Positions 26,041 to 37,100 of a DNA stretch of 64,000 nt are shown here, piece by piece. The translations under genes were made by a program, and so were the position numbers. The stretch is from Fratercula arctica (lineage: Eukaryota > Chordata > Aves > Charadriiformes > Alcidae): positions 57,670,096-57,734,095 of the forward strand of contig CANTUZ010000003.1 in assembly GCA_947846985.1 (NCBI GenBank), given 5' to 3'. The notes below the pieces were generated by a model, which made no database searches, was not told the origin of the DNA, and was given only the letters and a program-made list of their open reading frames with translations. Positions within the stretch are counted from its first letter, which is position 1, and every line of letters begins with the position of its first letter.

Positions 26041-26490
26041 CAAAGAAACGTTTCCCGGTCTCAAGCGAGGAAGTCTCGTCCTTGGGTACCTAGCTCGATT
26101 AGCCCAGAGGCAGCAGCTGCTCTCGGTGCAGCTTTTCTCTTTATTCTGTAAGCTGGCTTCAGGCTTTCGGCTCCGCTGTAAGCTGCGGGCAGTGCTCTGA
26201 CCTCCTTTCTGCCAGCCCAGCCGTACGCCTGGGCGAGCTGCCTGGGCGGCAGCAGGCGGTCTGGGGTAGGCTGCCGCCCCCCGGGGCACGGAGCCCCCCG
26301 GCTCCCCGCTTCCGCAGCAGCCGCCTCCAAAGAAATGGCAGGTTTTACATCCTGCCCCTCGCCTGTGTTTGGTTGCGTTTAGCTCTATTTTTGGGAGCAC
26401 AGAGCTGTTTCGCCTCTGGGGTTTGCTGAAGAGATGCCTTCCTCCCGGACTCTTAGGAAGGACTAGTTTGGCAGGGCAGGACGCTGGATG
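26041..26490. promoter_or_regulatory. CpG-rich patch within the complete intron
   Basis: About 26 CpGs by eye in 450 bp, densest at 26221-26340 (12 in 120 bp), against an A/T-rich background. The patch includes GC-rich words such as CTGCCGCCCCCCGGGG near 26271-26286. Both strands carry longish open frames here (155 and 89 codons on the minus strand), which G/C richness explains. No protein family was recognised. It could be a weak CpG island, an enhancer, or an old GC-rich insertion that has not decayed. Confidence 0.4.
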
Positions 26491-28288
26491 GCACAAAATC
26501 TGTAAGTCAGCACAGTAATGTGGTAGTCTGACCCAAGTGACTATAAAGAATATGACGTATAAACTGCCAGGGTTCTCTTTCTTTCCTTTTTTCTTTTCTT
26601 TTTTTTTTTTTTTTTTTTTTTAGTATAGCTTTGTCAGTGAAAGGATGGGCAGGGAGAGGAAGGAGTGGGTGTAGAAAATGAAAGCATGGTTGGGCTGCCC
26701 AGCCCTTGTAGGTTTTTTGGGTTTTTTTTTTAGGCAAAGTCCAAAAGGCTCTATAAACATGGGAAAATTCATGGAAATAAAATGCTTATTTTAACCCTTA
26801 CTTCCAAGTTGTATTCCTCAGGTTACCTCTTCAGGTTCTCTCTCATCTCTTCATTCACACTGTAACTTTACATCTGTAGAACAAAGAAAACTATCTTTTT
26901 TTGCCTGAAAATGAAGAACTGACAGCTGTTTATCAGGCTGTGCAACGTGCAACAGTCACATTTTAATATGAACATAAAACTCGCTTATTTTTTTTTTTTC
27001 ATGTGGCGTGTTACAAGTATGAGAGAAGAAAACTAGAAGAAATGTCTTGTTTCTGATTAAATCCACTATTGATATGCTCTGTGATCCATGGAATGCAATA
27101 GTGGCGGAAAGAGAATAGCAAGATAAGGGTTTCTGAGAATGATTTCATCTTGGAGCTCTTCCTGCATGACTTGCTTAACGTGGCTCCTGGAGGCCATAGA
27201 GATGAGACACATGTGAAAATGGACTAGAGCATTTAAGAAGAGAGACCCTTCTCTCTTGTTAGTTGGCTCAGATTTCTTGATATGTGACTAGAAGCTATGC
27301 TGTCCAAACAAACAATGTTCTTCCTGTAAGATAAGGGCTTTTTTTGATCCTATCTGCATTTAAAATGCTTTCAGTGTATTCTGGAGGGGAAAACCTTCCT
27401 AGTTAGATAATCTGAGTTTCTAATAACTTCCTGAGAGTTTTGATAGACTGAGCCTCAATAATATATTTGCTTACCTAAGTCAATGTTTTGCATCAACTGC
27501 TGGCTGCTACATGAAGTACTTCCCCTCCTACCCCCCGCTGTTTTAAGACTTAACTTAGTTGTCATTCTGTGATAACTGGGATCCTGAAGGGAGAAAATGG
27601 TGTTCCCATTGTAGGTTTGTTTGTTGTTTTTGTTTTGGTTTTGGTTTTTTTTTAATTAGCTTAAAGAGATCTAGGAAATAGTAAGTTTTAGAATGAAACT
27701 GCAGGTGTCTTGGAAGGGAAGGTAAGAAGATGAGTAAGATGTAAGAAGATGTCTTACTGACAATGGCTGGTCTACACCCAAGGTATCCAAACTGTCAGGT
27801 TTTCCAGATTTCTCCAGGTACATGGTAGGAATTTTCTCGGAGGAGTTAGGTATGATTTTTTTTAAATGCAATACCTCCTTTTGGAAAAGGAAAAAAAGTG
27901 CTTTGGCACTTCTCTGAAGCTCTTGACTCCCTCTGGTACCTGTAATGAAGACTGACATTAACTTGCTAAGGCGAAGGCCTACCTGTATCATCTTTGTTTG
28001 TGAGGTCACAGTCCTGCCCTGGCTTGACTGTGAGGAAATGATAACGACCTGAAAGAAGAGCAGTCGCTGCTGGCCAGCCCCGCTGAAGCAACAGTCAACA
28101 AATAGCATCAGCGTGTTGAGGTACATGCCAGCTTGTTGCTTGTTGTACTTCAGTGACAGCTGCTTTCCTTGTCTCCATTCAGGTTTCCCTGGTGGTGGTA
28201 GGGAGTTGGCTTGAAATGATTTACATGTTCTGGTTATGAGCAGGGCTTATTCACTTCATCACGTAAACACAGACTAGCATTTTGAAGG

Positions 28289-28314
28289 GGATTACCAGAC
28301 TGCACTGGTAATCC
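28289..28314 (+). repeat. Hairpin: perfect 10-bp stem, 6-nt loop
   Basis: GGATTACCAG, loop ACTGCA, CTGGTAATCC. Each arm carries a TAATCC core (OTX/bicoid-type homeodomain motif) in opposite orientation, so it could also be a paired protein-binding site rather than an RNA fold. Confidence 0.9.
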
Positions 28315-31300
28315 ACCCCCGGTGGTTAGCACTCTCTTCTTTTTTGTTGGCGTAATAAGTGCTGAGACCTACCAAATAATTTTTTCCTGCAATCACCTGT
28401 TCCCTCTGTGCAGTAGGAGACTTGCTTGCTGGTTTGTGCACAATGCTCTCCAGCTGCAAGATACCAATTTCCTTTTCTTCAAGGCTTCAGGGGTTTGGTT
28501 TTGGTTTGGTTTTGCCATTTCTGACTCATAAAATTCAAGACACACGTGTGCATTTCTTCTTGACCTAAGATCTTCTGCAGGAGTCCATCTACATCCTGCA
28601 GGACCTCTGCAGACCATCTGCTCAGGATTCAAGGAAACCTCTCTGCTCTTTTGTCTTTAGTGGATCATTCCCCACAGGGCTGCATTCTGTTCGGTTGCTT
28701 GCGTGAGACTGTGTTGTCCGTGCCCCTGGGGATAACATTTTTTCTGAGTGCAGCCCTACCTACAGTATTCCTCTAACAGGATGGCTGTCCTTTGTTGTCA
28801 GTTTTGTGCTCCCAGAGAGTGTACAACTTAGGAGGTGACATGTTAGGTATTAGGGTTGGAGTAGAAGTTGGCAGTATAGGGATTTGTCACCATTCTGGTA
28901 AGTAGGGGTTGGTTATGTGGTGGTTTCTTTTTTTTGGTAGCTTTTTACTGCAAAAGGTGGAAAGAGTGGAAATGTGTTGGTATGTATTTACCTACGCAGA
29001 ACGAACAGATACTTGGCTAAGTGATAAGGATTGTCCTTCAATAGCCCTTAACATATCACTTGCCTTTCTGTTCCATGGTGTCCCTTCAGACACGAGCAAA
29101 ATAATCCTGTATAGCAGGGCCGTGTGCTCCTCTTGGCTGCTCCACTGGGTCCTCATTTCCTTTCTCAAGTGGTCTGGGAAAAAAAGAACTAACATTTGCT
29201 GTCAGTTATGCTGTTGTCACATTGCTGTAGACTTGACTGCTCTCGCACTTCAAGTCTTCTAAGGATCAACCAGCTGAATCAAGAACATGAGCTAAAATAG
29301 TTTTTAATGAGTTTTTCAAATTGAAGTTTAGTATGTTATTTTCCATAAATTATTTTCCTTCTATTTAACCATCATGGTACTTATCTTCCTGGGTGGTCAT
29401 GTTATCCCTCTGAAATTTGCTGCAGCAGAAGTGGATGAAGCCTGAATGATATTTCTCACCCAGCCCTTCTTTAAATGTGGTTTCCCCCAAACATTAATGT
29501 TTTCACTATGCTTTCATTTTCCATTAAAAATAATTTAAACTATTTCATAATTAGATTTTATCTTCTTTAGTAGAACTTAAAACAAACGTTCATTTCATCT
29601 ACATGGTTTCAAGCGTTATCAACACTAAATTCAGGTTTGCAGAGAATGTAAATGCGGAGACGCTTGTTTTAAGCTAGGTCCAGCTAGAGAATGAAAGCAT
29701 GACACTAATTAGCATTGCACATCAGAAGGGCAAAGGCTGTCTGTCTATGACTGACTCCAAAGTGGTCCAGGTACAGCTGACATGGGCTGAAGTGTGGTGG
29801 AGCCGGGCTTGTGGTGGGCTGCTGCCAAAGGAGGGAAGTTTCCTTCCTCTCTTTGCTCACCCAACCCTTCCCGAGGCCAGCTCTGCTCAGTAATCCATGA
29901 TAAAGCTGGGGGGAAAGGTGTTACTCTTCTGGCAAGTCTTAAGTTCCACCATTTCACAAAGTGGTCTAAGAAAGACCACTAACAGAAACTAAGCAGGGAG
30001 GGGGGGTGGTGTCCAGCTGCAAGAATTGGGGGAGGAGGGAACGAGGAGCCTTTGACTTTCTTGACTTCCTTGCAGGCTGGTGCATTGGCTCACTTGGTCG
30101 CTTTAAACCTCTGTGGCAGTGAAACCCCACACCAGAATTAAAGACTTTAAAACTTTGCAAGATGAATACAGTAACAGAGAATAACAGAAGAAAATATTCT
30201 CTTCCCTCCTTTACTCCTCAGACTACGCAAATCTTGAGCTCCATATACCACAATTTGCAGAGCAAGCTAAAATTGTAAGTGAACAGGAGGCAAATAACTA
30301 GTCCTGGCTCTGTGGATGATAAGCAATTGTTTGTTATTATTACCCAAATACAATAATTGTATATGGATTGATTTCTGAACAGCTTACCCAATACATAGGT
30401 TTTAGGCTGTGTATGTGTAGGCATAGTCCCCCCCCCTTTTTTTTTTGGTCTACCTGTTTCACAGTAAAAACATTTGTTGGAAAGTCTAAACTTCAGCTAT
30501 TTTGAGCATATGTTTATGGCTTGCTGATTATTTGTCCCTGTGCCTTTTCTAAAATCTGATGGGGGAAACCCTGCTTTTAGTTGTTTTACAACTTTGTTGA
30601 CAGTTTGTGCTATAACAGCTATGATATGATTGGGTTTGTGCCAAGTTGGGAAGTTCTGAGTGGAAACTTGTAGCCTTCTGTTTATAAAAGCCTGGGTTTC
30701 TCTTTTGCACACATGCTCTTCTTCTATGGGAGGACAGATTTTCTGTGATTCATAAAAAAATCATAAGCTTTGCTTTGAAAGCTGATGTCATTGATGGATA
30801 AAATATTGGGAGTCAAAAGAAAAAAGTCAGGGATGCCAGAAGAAGATTGAGCCCCAGTAGCAATGAGGGACTCCTCAGCCATGGTTGTAGCTCAGCATGT
30901 GGTAACATGTTTCCTCTTCCCCTTATGTTCCCTCGCTTCAGTCCCCAATACATCCATTCCTAGATGCTAGAAAGAAAAATGACCTTTCAAAACTGAAAGT
31001 GCGAATTGCCAATTCCATGCATTTCTTCAGTGACGGACAATTTACCCTGAAACTTCTGTCCTTATTTTTTATCTCTCTCTCAAAATCTGTTGTATCTATT
31101 CTTTAATGTGCTGTATGTTAACAAAATTTCCTAATGCAGAATTGAAGAAAGGCAGCAGGGATATTCTCTCCGCTGTTTTTCAGTGAAAATGATACTGAGC
31201 ACTGTTTTGGTCATGAAGCCAACCTCTTAGTGAAATATGCTATTATTTAATCCTCATTATGTTTAGTATATAAATGGACTGTTTTTATTGGACAATGCAT

Positions 31301-32175
31301 ATATATATACACATCAAGTTATACACACAGCCCCATGCATATTTCATCTGGGAGATTCTCATGCCTGCAACTTACAGAGAGCAAACTGATGCTTCACTTC
31401 TCCAGAGCTGCTTTCCAAGTTTCCAGTGATCCAAGTATCTGAATGGCTTTATGGAGAATATAAGAGAGTATGTCATCTCAGTCCCATTTGGAGTGCACAG
31501 GTATCTGCATCGTAACAAACACGGATGACTGCAGTATTTGTTTCCAAAGCTCATCTAGAATTGAGCAAACGGAGTTGATTTTTCCACAGTCAGAAAGGAA
31601 AGCACTATGAAAATAGTGCATTTAGAAAGACAAAGGGTGTCATGTCTGGGGTTTTTAATGTGCTCTTCAGTGTGTAGAAAGACATTTCATAGATAGCTTT
31701 CAAATACCCAGGTGAAAGTAAATTCCATTCAATGTGAAGTATTTCTCATGAGAAAGCGTTCTGTCTCTTCCCTCTCCTGCTCTGGTCCCCCTGGAAATTT
31801 CAGTAGGAAGTGAGGTTAAAATCTTGCAAACATCTGGGAAAAACCATGCTTTGTACTTTGTAAGGAATTAATGGCTCTTGATTTTTCAAAATATAAAACA
31901 TGTTTTGCTTCCTAGCAAAATCGTGTAGTGTCTGTTTGGGAAAAGAAACAATTGTGTTTCTAAAATGACGTCTCCTAAATTGAATATTCCATTTAGCCTT
32001 TTTCACCACTCTTGGTATTTCTGGGTGTTTTTCTGTTGTTGTTGTTTTAACAAGTGGTTCTTATTTGGTGTATTTTTTTAAGAATTAAGAAGAAAAGAGA
32101 AGAAAGCTGAACTGGAAGTTGAAAAATTTGGGGTTGCTGGGTTTAATACAGATGCCTACGCAGTGACAACCCCTA

Positions 32176-32211
32176 GCGTGCATGTGCGTGAGTGTGTGTG
32201 TGCGCGCGCGT
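32176..32211 (+). repeat. Alternating purine-pyrimidine tract (GT/GC), Z-DNA-prone
   Basis: Two uninterrupted alternating blocks, 32176-32190 and 32192-32211, the second ending in GTGTGTGTGTGCGCGCGCG, are broken by a single out-of-register base. Such tracts favour left-handed DNA under torsion. Confidence 0.8.
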
Positions 32212-32429
32212 TTTTAAATAAAAAGGAAAGCAGAGGTTTGCTCATTTGTTTGCCTATTGTGAAGCTGTCCTGCACCTTTCTGCTCCTTTGTACTGGGGTG
32301 AAGGCTGCTGAATGGAGGCCTTGTGCCATTTGTTGATTTTAAACCTCACTGTTAATCCACAGGAACCTGCTGGTGTGCGCAGCAGGAGAGCTGTGTGACA
32401 AGTGGAAATCTGGGCGGGGGGGGAGCGCG

Positions 32430-32540
32430 GGGGGTCACAGGGGATAATAATCATTCAACCATCAGCCTTTGTCACCCTTAAGCCTAATTGTTACCCTCTG
32501 CTGGTAACCACATTGAAGTGCTGGCCTTTTAAGTGTTTCT
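32430..32540. promoter_or_regulatory. Candidate non-coding regulatory element
   Basis: A dense set of motif-like words occurs in about 110 bp: ATAATAATCATT, CCTTTGTC (SOX/TCF-type), CCTAATTGTTACC (homeodomain), GGTAACC and TTTTAAGTG (NKX-type). The sequence has no simple repeats or transposon similarity. Regulatory function is inferred from motif density only. Confidence 0.25.
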
Positions 32541-32543
32541 TGA

Positions 32544-32567
32544 TTTTTTTTTTTTTTTTTTTTTTTT
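32544..32567 (+). repeat. T run, 24 bases
   Basis: A simple T tract following the TTAAGTGTTTCTTGA sequence and preceding unique sequence. Similar shorter tracts lie at 26599-26621 (T23), 34414-34434 (T21), 19777-19794 (T18) and 2775-2792 (T18). Confidence 0.9.
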
Positions 32568-32752
32568 ACTTGGCACGGGCTTACGGTAGGATCATTTATT
32601 GCTGGGTTTACATCGTATCGGGTTTGCTGAGGTTTGTTTTTATTAGCCCCACTGAATTTTCTGTGTCCCTTAAAACAATTCGAGAGAGTCCGAAGTGATG
32701 GAAGGGGCTGAATGGAAACAGCGTGGCTGTTAACAGATTTCCCCTCTGTCAG

Positions 32753-32966
32753 GAGCTGGGCTAAAAACAGTCAGAAAGCTTTCCTGCTCTGCAAGCCAGC
32801 TGCCGGCCGGAGCCTGTGGGTGATCCGTGACTCTGGTGATGGGGAGACTGGGCTGTCAGAGCAGCCCTTTGTGAGCAGCAGCCAGGTGATGGTCAGGCTG
32901 CGGTGGGGTGGGACAGAGGACAGCTTCCCCCGTCCCTTCGCCCCTGGAGAGCCTGCCTGCTTTCAG
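32753..32966 (+). other. Possible cryptic or poison exon of ARID1B
   Basis: A good acceptor-like site (pyrimidine run CCCCTCTGTCAG ending at 32752) and a strong donor-like site (TTTCAG|GTACGTGT at 32966/32967) bracket 214 bp of GC-rich sequence. Spliced after the phase-0 exon ending at 14061, the first codons would read Glu-Leu-Gly-stop, and 214 is not a multiple of 3. Inclusion would therefore truncate the protein and probably trigger nonsense-mediated decay. A 92-codon plus frame (32712-32990) covers it but resembles nothing I know. This could be a chance pair of sites. Confidence 0.2.
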
Positions 32967-33322
32967 GTACGTGTAAAACTGAAGGTGTGAGGGTGGCTGG
33001 AGCAAATTGAACTGGTGGTAAACTCGGGAGGGGGAGAGGAGAATTAAACCATTTAAAAACAACAAAGGAAAAACCTTTAAGGTGGGATATCTTTCCTAGC
33101 AGTTGGGAACTGGTTCTTCAACTTTCCCTGCCAGTTATATGTGCTGAAGTTGGTGTTGCGCTTTATGTTGTTTTCCTGGAAGAAGTTAATGTAGAAGCTG
33201 CTATAGTAGCTAAAATGAAGCCTGAATCTAAGGCTTTGCAATGGGCAAGTATCTATAGGTGTGACGTAAGCCTGTGTTGTGGGATGGCTGATGGCAGGGG
33301 GGAGGTTGCTTCATCTTCCACC

Positions 33323-33323
<1 letters not shown>

Positions 33324-33353
<30 letters not shown>
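33324..33353 (+). repeat. Pure C run, 30 bases
   Basis: An uninterrupted C mononucleotide tract on the coding strand, preceded by TTCCACCA and followed by GCCTTTG. It lies about 680 bp upstream of the exon at 34030. Its length is prone to slippage and sequencing error, so the true count may differ. Confidence 0.95.
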
Positions 33354-33354
<1 letters not shown>

Positions 33355-34029
33355 CCTTTGTATCACGTGTATTGTGTTAGGCCATTACCTAAGACTGCTT
33401 GGGCTTGTATCGGGAGAAGAGTCCCCAGGTTGCTGGTGCAGGCTTTGGAGCTACACCTGATGGCACGCGCTTTCCTTCCAGCCCATTGAACACAAGGTGC
33501 CTGCAGGAGATGCAGCGAACGCACTGTGTGCTACGACCTGATAGCCGGTGTTTGAAAGTTGTGCCAGTAGTAGTGATGGTAAATCCAGGGTTGTTACGGG
33601 AGTCTGGTTACACAGCGTGATTACAATCTTACTTTCAAGTCAGTCTTCCACCTGGCTCAGTATTTCATCAACAGGCTTAAGAATACATCTCCGAGTAGGA
33701 TGAATGTTTTCACCACTTTGCGCTTTCTACTCTTTTACGGTAAAAGGGGGTCATTTATATAGCAGGTTTGTTTTTGTGTGTTTCCCCATGTTCCAGTGAT
33801 AAGTTCCTTGTTCGTGTGTAGCTCTGCTCCTTGGATTTCTTTACGAACAGTGCAGGCTATAGTGGTACCTGCATGGGCTTCATACTTCCATCAAGAAGGT
33901 TTAAATAGTAAAAACTTCTGATCAAAAAACCCATCAGCACTCAGCTGTTGTATTTTCACCCTTCTGTAATGCGGATTTAATTGTGATTTCTGAGTCAGGT
34001 TAATAATTCTGTTATAACTGTTGTTGCAG

Positions 34030-34140
34030 GACATGTCTCAGGAAGGCTATGGAACCAGATCTCAACCCCCTATGGCCCCAGGAAAGCCTAACCATGAAGA
34101 CTTGAATCTAATCCAGCAGGAAAGACCATCGAGTTTACCA
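34030..34140 (+). CDS. ARID1B: ARID1B internal coding exon (following exon)
   Basis: This 111-bp exon encodes 37 residues from [20 protein letters not shown] to [17 protein letters not shown]. It matches the ARID1B segment that directly follows the Gln-rich exon at 13915-14061. The acceptor is TTGTTGCAG, ending at 34029, and the donor is GTAAGA from 34141. Both ends are phase 0, so it joins the previous exon in frame (…QAQQ|DMSQ…). The segment is hydrophilic and probably disordered. Its sequence is well kept relative to the human protein as I remember it; the one difference I notice is Met in SQPPMAP where I recall Leu. The next expected ARID1B residues (beginning DLSGS) are not in the remaining 29.9 kb as far as I can see, so the downstream intron continues past the window edge. 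Confidence 0.96.
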
Positions 34141-37100
34141 GTAAGAAACTAATGTTTGTTTCAGTATTTTAAAATGAAAGCACTTTACGTGGTGGTATTT
34201 CATTGCATCTAGGATGAGCAGATGAGAAATATTGAAAGAAGAAATACTAATTGAGGTTGGTCACAAACTTTTTAAAAATATGGTGAGAACAGACAGCTTG
34301 TATGTGAGTGGACTTAGCTTTGGCTTGTTCTGGTTCAAAATACACTACTTATGCACATGTGTATTTGTGCATGTTTTGCGCATGTACATGTGTATTTGCA
34401 TAGAGGAAACTGATTTTTTTTTTTTTTTTTTTTTAGCTTTAGGAATTCCATACTTGCACAAAACAATCTGGCGAGGAAGAGGCTTTTTTATGTGCTCTTT
34501 TTGAAGGATTTCAGTAGATTCTGGTTTAAAATACTGACGCCGGGAGTTATTTCCTCCAAACCTGGAGCATCAGTAATGAGTTTGACATGTTAATTCTGCT
34601 ACTGTCTATTGCTATAGAAGTGTAGAAGTGGGAATGGCAGTGATACTTGGGCTAGGCTGATCTTTTGGTTAGGAGAGTATTTTGTACTAACATTTCTTAG
34701 TTTTTCTGAGCTTTGTGCATTCTGCTGTGGGGGAAACAGCACAAATTAACATACTTTATAAAGACACTGTAGCTACTTGCATTTTTGAAGGTCTTATTTC
34801 ACTGTAATGGGCAGAGTACTCCTTGGCCTTGTCTCTGTGTGCCCCTATTGGTTTTGGGGATTTTCTTGTTTGTTGCTAGTAAAACAGCATGAATTTAAGC
34901 TAACTGGAATATGTTCAGCTTAAATGATGAAAACTGTGACCTTTGGCTTGGAATAACATACCATAAACATATAGGATATTTCCTGCAGTTCACTGCGTAT
35001 GTATTCATTTCCAGTTAGCAGGGGCATCTCTCTGAAGAATTTACCTTATCAAGACATCAAGTGTATTTGTGAAATCTGGTAGTACGTTGTATATTTTGCC
35101 TCTGGCATACGGCACTATTGTCAGCCCCTAAAAATAGGGCAATAAACGTCTTCATAGCTTTTTAAAGTTATATCTTTGGCACCTAGGAGAGTATATGTGC
35201 CACAAATTCTTTACATGATGTTTGAGATGTGTGTGTCTCAGAAGAAGCTATGGAAACTGAGGTGATAAGAGAGATTCAATTGCTTTGTACTAGTATTAAT
35301 TTGACATTTTTTCAGGAAACGTTGTTTTTAAAGACTAATTTCTCTGAACAGGTCTCAAGAATGAATGCTGACAATTACCTTAAAAATAGTAGCTACTGTG
35401 GACATTGAACTGTTCTGGCAACAACTACCTAATTTAAAAAGCAGCAGTATTAAAAGGGACTTTTTGCCTCCCAGTTTTTCATGAACAGTGTTTATTAGTG
35501 TAGAGAGAAGTAAAGTTATTTATCAGCTAATGTTCTGCTGATTTGTCTGTGGTTTTTCTTAAACTATTGTCCTACTTCTAATCTGTGCTGTGTCCTACCT
35601 CCCATCATCATGATATCTAAGCAGAGTATTGGGTATTATCTGTGTCCCTGAGTGTTTGGTATATTTAGTAGCTCATTATTATTCTAGGTATGAGTAAGCT
35701 GGTAGTATTAACAGTGAATGTTAACCATTTTGGCCACATAGCTTAAATTCTAAGTTGGTCACAAATGCTGTTAATGAGAAACTTCATTACAGAAAAGCTT
35801 TGATACATAACGAGAGAGCACTTCAACTCAAGCCATTCTATGATATGACTCAAAAACCCCGCTGTTTAGACATGGAGGGGAATGGGAGGTATTATAATTC
35901 TGTGTTTTATTTTGGTTTGGGGGTTTTTTTTGTGGGTTTTTTTGTTTGTGTTTTTTTTTTTTTCATTTTGTTTTTCAAATTTAAAAACAACTGCAACCTT
36001 TCATATGTGGCGACAATGCTTTTTTTTACTAGTGTGAGCAAACTTCCCATCATCTTATTTCCAAGGAAAATGTCTTAGAAATTAGGAACAACCCATACAT
36101 TCAAAGTACGGTGAACACAATAAATGCTTTAATGTAACTATTTGGGGTATGGATGATTTGACCATATAAATATGGGATGGTTTTTTTTTTTCCCCTGGGG
36201 CAAGAGAGTTCTGTATTTAGTTTTGGATTGCTCATGAAAACCTGTGATCACTACGCCTTGTTTAGTATTCCTAGTGATAGTGTCATTTTGGGATGCTAAA
36301 TACGGCTCCTTAAGCTTGTTTTCAAGATAATGCTGTTCTTGAGGGTAGCCAGTAAGTCATCTTTATACAGTGAAGCTTGAAATGATAGCAGTGGTGTTAC
36401 GCTTTTAATAAAATTTGGTTATGTTTTGTTTTATGCTATTCTGGTATTTATACAATTTGCCCGTTATCTTTTTATTTCTTAAGGGCATTGTGTAAAATCA
36501 CAGCAGCTACATAGCAGGCTTATACAAGTGTCTAAAAACAACAAAAGAGATGTAATACTAAATGGTGAATGGCATTCTCTGATGTGGCTTTGAAAAAAGA
36601 GTTTCCCTTTGATGGATTTGAAGAGGAGCTGGACACTTTCTGCGGCACTGAATGCTGGCTTGTGTCATCCTTTGGGGGAGTTTTTTCAGCAGGTTTGTGT
36701 CACAGTAAGCGCAGCTAAACAGCTCAATAGTTGTTCCGTTTCCTTCACACATTGTATATAAAAGTCCTGGCATGAATGTTCCCATAAAGTTCAAAGCAGA
36801 CAAATTTGTAATGTGGGTTGGTAACAAATGGCTACAAACAAAATATGGCTTTATTAGCTACTTCTAATGGCCTGTCAGATTCTATACAATGCTTGCTTTC
36901 CTTCTCCTAACTGCTCTGATATCTGGAGGGTTTGACCTGTGGGTCTCTGACCATGTGGAGTCACTGAGAGCCCAAATGAAAAGTTGTACAGAATAGTGCT
37001 CCGAGCACTTTTGTTGGGGTCACAATTAGAAGAAAATCTCCAGCTTTTGAGAAAACATGGGAGTTGGGTACTCTGTGAAGGAAAGGAAGTCATAAACAAA

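Larger units (their letters stand above)
14062..34029 (+). other. ARID1B: ARID1B complete intron (19,968 bp)
   Basis: This is a GT-AG intron between the two recognised exons. Contents: a 33-nt hairpin (16102-16134), a CR1 3' tail (about 16729-17127), a 16-bp tandem duplication (18347-18378), a G13 run (23147-23159), an imperfect 21-bp tandem repeat (25391-25436), a CpG-rich patch (26041-26490), a T23 run (26599-26621), a 10-bp-stem hairpin (28289-28314), a Z-DNA-prone tract (32176-32211), a T24 run (32544-32567), a possible cryptic exon (32753-32966) and a C30 run (33324-33353). In 14070-16090, 17130-23140, 23160-26030 and 26630-32170 I see otherwise unique, mostly A/T-rich sequence with no recognisable gene. 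Part of this, 20150-20420, looks like a possible conserved element. Confidence 0.88.

Noticed and set aside
26029..26496. 155-codon minus-strand frame
   Set aside because: It coincides with the CpG-rich patch, where A/T-rich stop codons are scarce. Its composition (Gly/Arg/Pro/Ala) follows GC content and no family is recognised.
27671..28126. 151-codon minus-strand frame
   Set aside because: No family resemblance and no supporting splice context; treated as chance.
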